Assembly: GCA_017467895.1 (NCBI GenBank)
Contig: JAFUKB010000036.1
Location: 1-47,006, forward strand
Direction: 5' to 3'
DNA from: Clostridia bacterium
GTDB taxonomy: Bacteria > Bacillota > Clostridia > Christensenellales > UBA1242
DNA length: 47,006 nt
Shown here: piece by piece, positions 44,789 through 47,006 of the stretch
How positions within the stretch are numbered: position 1 is the first letter of the stretch
How the letters are laid out: each line of letters begins with the position of its first letter
Made by a program: the position numbers and the translations under genes
Notes under the pieces: generated by a model
The model's database searches: none
The model's input: the letters and a program-made list of their open reading frames with translations, nothing else
Told to the model about the DNA's origin: nothing

Positions 44789-44820
44789 CAAGAATAACAC
44801 GAATATAATGAGTGTTTTTT
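44789..44820. repeat. Copy of the 41-bp dispersed repeat, inverted
   Basis: The 32 bp match the reverse complement of the unit at 8100-8140 except for two bases. It lies between the mnmE terminator and the convergent VanW-family gene. The rest of 44703-44902 is AT-rich without a gene. Confidence 0.75.
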
Positions 44821-44902
44821 TAAATTAATGTAAAAATAATAATTATTATTATATTTAATTTTAAAATAATTAAATATTTTAAATAATCAATTTTTAAAAA
44901 AT

Positions 44903-46420
44903 TTATGGGTTATATTTTTCACCGGAACTTCCTGAAATTTTATTATTTACATTTTCTTTTGTTGTGCTTGAACCGCTTTGTGGGGGAATAAATTTAACTT
45001 TGTTTTCGGGTAGGGTTATGCCCTCATAAATTTCTTCGTTGCCTTCAATAATTATTCCTTCTTGAGCATTATATGTTTCGTGACGAATTAATATTTCTTC
45101 CAAAAGCACTCCGTCGGCAGAATATTTTTGTAAATATGCCTTGGCTTCGTAGCCTTCTTGAGGATATTTTATCCTTAAATATTCGCCTTTAAATGTTACT
45201 TTGTTAGAATATTCGCCAGTGGTGTCAGCAACAATTCGGTCGCCGGGGTGAGGAATGGAACGAATGAACTCACTGCGGGTTTTGTAATACTCTCCGTTTG
45301 GTGTTTCAATTCCATATATTTGCACATAAATGTTGTTGTTGTCACCCCATGTTTTTATGTAAAGCGGAAAACCAGTGTTGTTTTTAAATTTAAGGTCAGA
45401 TACACCTTCGCTAACCATTGCGTCCAAGCCAAGCGGAACATATGATGCAGGCAGGCTGTGCTTGCTAACTTCTAAAATCTCAACTCCTGCCAAAAGCAGG
45501 GCATTGTATAAGGTTGTAGATGCTTGACATACACCGCCACCAGAGCCTTCAACATATACTCCGTTTAAAATAATGTTTGCTGGCTTGTAACCATTTTCTT
45601 TTGTTCTTGCTCCTGTTGTTTGATTAAATGAGATTTCTGCTTCATTCTCAACTATTTGACCATTAAACGCCGAAAGTGCTGTTTTAACATTGCTTTTGCG
45701 GTTTGGACTAGAATTTTTGTAAGAGGTTTGAAACTCACTGCGCAAAACAGTTTGCTTTTTTAAATCGTCTATTTTCAGGCTAGTTTTAACCTCTTCAAAT
45801 GGAACATATACAACAATTTTTTTGCTTGTTAAAAATGCATTGTCAATTAGAGTCTCAAACTCTTGTTTGTTTACGCTTATTTGATTTTGACCACTTGTGT
45901 ATGAAAATGTGTTTTTACTGCTGGGGTCAAAAATTATTTCAGGTTCTTTTAATTCTTGCTCAATTTCAGATATAATCATGTCTATTTTTTCATTGAATCC
46001 ACCAAGCATATTTCGATATGAAATGCTAATGTTTCCATTATTGTTTCTTAATTCGCGTCGTTTTAATTGCCTGTCAAAAATATTGCTAGAACTAATTTGC
46101 GAGTAGGCATTTTCTATGACCATGCTAAAGTCGTCAACTATTTCAAAGTCCTTAGAAGTGTAGTGCCATTCCTTTTCTTTATACTTAAATGTCATTTCAA
46201 TTTGATTCGCCGTGTTGTTAAATTCTGCTTGTAAAACATTTGTTGCATCTAGCAAATTCATTCCGCCAACATTTATGCCGTTAATTTTTGTGTCGGAATA
46301 AAAAGTGTTAGCAGGGTAAAACGCCCCCATAAGAGCAAACCCACTTATTGCAACAATAAATATTGCAGAAATAACTATTAGCGAAATATAAACGCCTTTA
46401 TATGACCTTTCTTTTTTCAT
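44903..46420 (-). CDS. VanW-family protein with putative peptidoglycan-binding domain
   Basis: The 505-residue product has one N-terminal membrane helix (about 10-33) and then a PG_binding_4-like region (about 40-230: TKINGINVGGMNLLDATNVL). The VanW domain (about 235-375) shows NRKSNVKTALSAFNGQIVE, FNQTTGARTKENGYKPA, GGGVCQASTTLYNALLLAG and NNTGFPLYIKTW. A C-terminal extension ends in a Ser/Thr-rich tail. VanW proteins are common cell-surface proteins of Clostridia; the name comes from a vancomycin cluster, but resistance is not implied. AAAGGGAG precedes the ATG on the minus strand. It is a single gene. Confidence 0.9.
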   Translation of the reverse strand: MKKERSYKGVYISLIVISAIFIVAISGFALMGAFYPANTFYSDTKINGINVGGMNLLDATNVLQAEFNNTANQIEMTFKYKEKEWHYTSKDFEIVDDFSMVIENAYSQISSSNIFDRQLKRRELRNNNGNISISYRNMLGGFNEKIDMIISEIEQELKEPEIIFDPSSKNTFSYTSGQNQISVNKQEFETLIDNAFLTSKKIVVYVPFEEVKTSLKIDDLKKQTVLRSEFQTSYKNSSPNRKSNVKTALSAFNGQIVENEAEISFNQTTGARTKENGYKPANIILNGVYVEGSGGGVCQASTTLYNALLLAGVEILEVSKHSLPASYVPLGLDAMVSEGVSDLKFKNNTGFPLYIKTWGDNNNIYVQIYGIETPNGEYYKTRSEFIRSIPHPGDRIVADTTGEYSNKVTFKGEYLRIKYPQEGYEAKAYLQKYSADGVLLEEILIRHETYNAQEGIIIEGNEEIYEGITLPENKVKFIPPQSGSSTTKENVNNKISGSSGEKYNP

Positions 46421-46548
46421 GTTTTCTCCCTTTTATATTGTTACATAATACATTTTGTGCAAATTTAACAATGTTATGCGAAACAAAAAAAGATGAAATT
46501 GTGTCATAAATATTTGACCATTTTTTAAAAATTGTATAATATTAAAAT

Positions 46549-46569
46549 ATATACTCAAAATGAGTATAT
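46549..46569. promoter_or_regulatory. Candidate operator: 9-bp palindrome
   Basis: ATATACTCA and TGAGTATAT flank AAA in the gap between the divergent VanW-family and DGR target genes. The symmetry and length suit a dimeric repressor. On the minus strand a TTGAGT-16-TACAAT promoter candidate for the VanW-family gene overlaps it. The rest of 46570-46781 shows no gene that I can support. Confidence 0.45.
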
Positions 46570-46781
46570 TAACAAATTTAAGTATACCATAACCCATAAG
46601 GCTTGGGCATGAACCCACAACGGCAAAAATAATAACGAGCAACGGCAAAGAACAACCTGCACGAGCAAAAAGCAAATTTTAATTATACATAACAATTTGC
46701 CCACAAAACTAATTATGCCCATAAAAAATACAAGCCAAAATGTGGTCAAGCAAAAAAGTTTTTGTAATTATTAAAATTTGT

Positions 46782-46809
46782 TTGACAACTTTGCGGGGGG
46801 GGGTACACT
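46782..46809 (+). promoter_or_regulatory. Promoter with a nine-G spacer tract (possibly phase variable)
   Basis: TTGACA (46782-46787) and TACACT (46804-46809) are 16 bp apart. Nine of the spacer bases are an unbroken G run (46795-46803). Slippage by one base would give the optimal 17-bp spacing. Long G tracts are exceptional in this AT-rich DNA. Confidence 0.75.
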
Positions 46810-46839
46810 TAAGTAGAAAAGTGAAAAAGGAGAGAAAAC

Positions 46840-47006
46840 ATGAAAAACAAATTCAGATTGTGGCTCAATATTGTAACCATCTGCCTATGCGTATGCGCAA
46901 TAGCCATAGGCGTTTACTCAGCAACCACAGCAAACCTCAACGCCAGTGGTAAACTAGGCTTTACAGCCCATGGCTGTGATGTAGATGTAAGTGGTACAAT
47001 AGTAGG
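46840..47006 (+). CDS. DGR target-family protein, N-terminal part (partial)
   Basis: The gene runs off the window after 55 codons. It begins MKNKFRLWLNIVTICLCVCA, then IAIGVYSATTANLNASG, LGFTAHGCDVDVSGTIV, nearly identical to the start of the gene at 6741. The ribosome binding site AAAAAGGAGAG is also shared. It is thus a paralogue with the same signal or anchor segment. Its C-terminal variable domain, if present, lies outside the window. Unlike its relative it is driven by the promoter with the G tract. Confidence 0.85.
   Translation, partial: MKNKFRLWLNIVTICLCVCAIAIGVYSATTANLNASGKLGFTAHGCDVDVSGTIV

Noticed and set aside
44903-46420. VanW-family gene considered as vancomycin resistance
   Set aside because: VanW domains are common in Clostridia, and no vanHAX or VanRS genes are near.
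46433-46749. Two minus-strand hydrophobic open frames upstream of the VanW-family gene
   Set aside because: They overlap each other in different frames, lack ribosome binding sites and cover the candidate operator and AT-rich DNA.

Overview
The window is AT-rich DNA that uses the standard bacterial code (TGA is a stop). It looks like a spore-forming, anaerobic member of the Bacillota, of Clostridia type and probably uncultured. Sporulation and germination genes (spoIIR, sleB, ypeB, ricT), a rubrerythrin and a VanW-family protein support this. I cannot name a genus.

Left end, 1-2340: a complete diversity-generating retroelement (DGR). It holds the C-terminus of a target protein with its variable repeat (VR), a convergent reverse transcriptase, a template repeat (TR) and an accessory Avd protein. 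TR and VR align over 115 bp with 21 differences. All 21 fall on template adenines, which is the signature of adenine mutagenesis. Two more members of the target family lie at 6741-8066 and at the right edge from 46840. The last one has a run of nine G between its -35 and -10 boxes, so it may be phase variable. Between these lie a decayed hipBA-like pair, tRNA-Ala, and the spoIIR and sleB-ypeB genes.

Middle, 8.2-28 kb: a CYTH-like gene, then the str operon (rpsL, rpsG, fusA, tuf) with two unknown paralogous small genes wedged between rpsG and fusA. Next come rubrerythrin, a small membrane protein, an RluA-type pseudouridine synthase, an orphan VirB4-like ATPase followed by a large acidic unknown protein, a ferritin-like protein and secA. 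The last 46 bp of secA are repeated exactly 2.4 kb downstream. The repeats bracket a LysR regulator and an RlmN/Cfr-like radical SAM enzyme, which looks like a small integrated cassette.

Right part, 28.3-46.4 kb: a lipoprotein, tRNA-Arg and an RsuA-type synthase; a GNAT-like protein; the conserved holB-ricT-trmN6-rsmI run; two exported unknown proteins; a Rho-like protein that has lost its P-loop and C-terminus; ftsH; an anchored unknown; queH, lepB, recF and mnmE; and a VanW-family protein on the minus strand.

Across the window, promoters fit TTGACA-17-TATAAT, often with an upstream TG. For six genes the -10 box ends exactly 6 nt before the start codon and no ribosome binding site is present, which suggests common leaderless transcription. 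All functions are read from sequence motifs without database searches.
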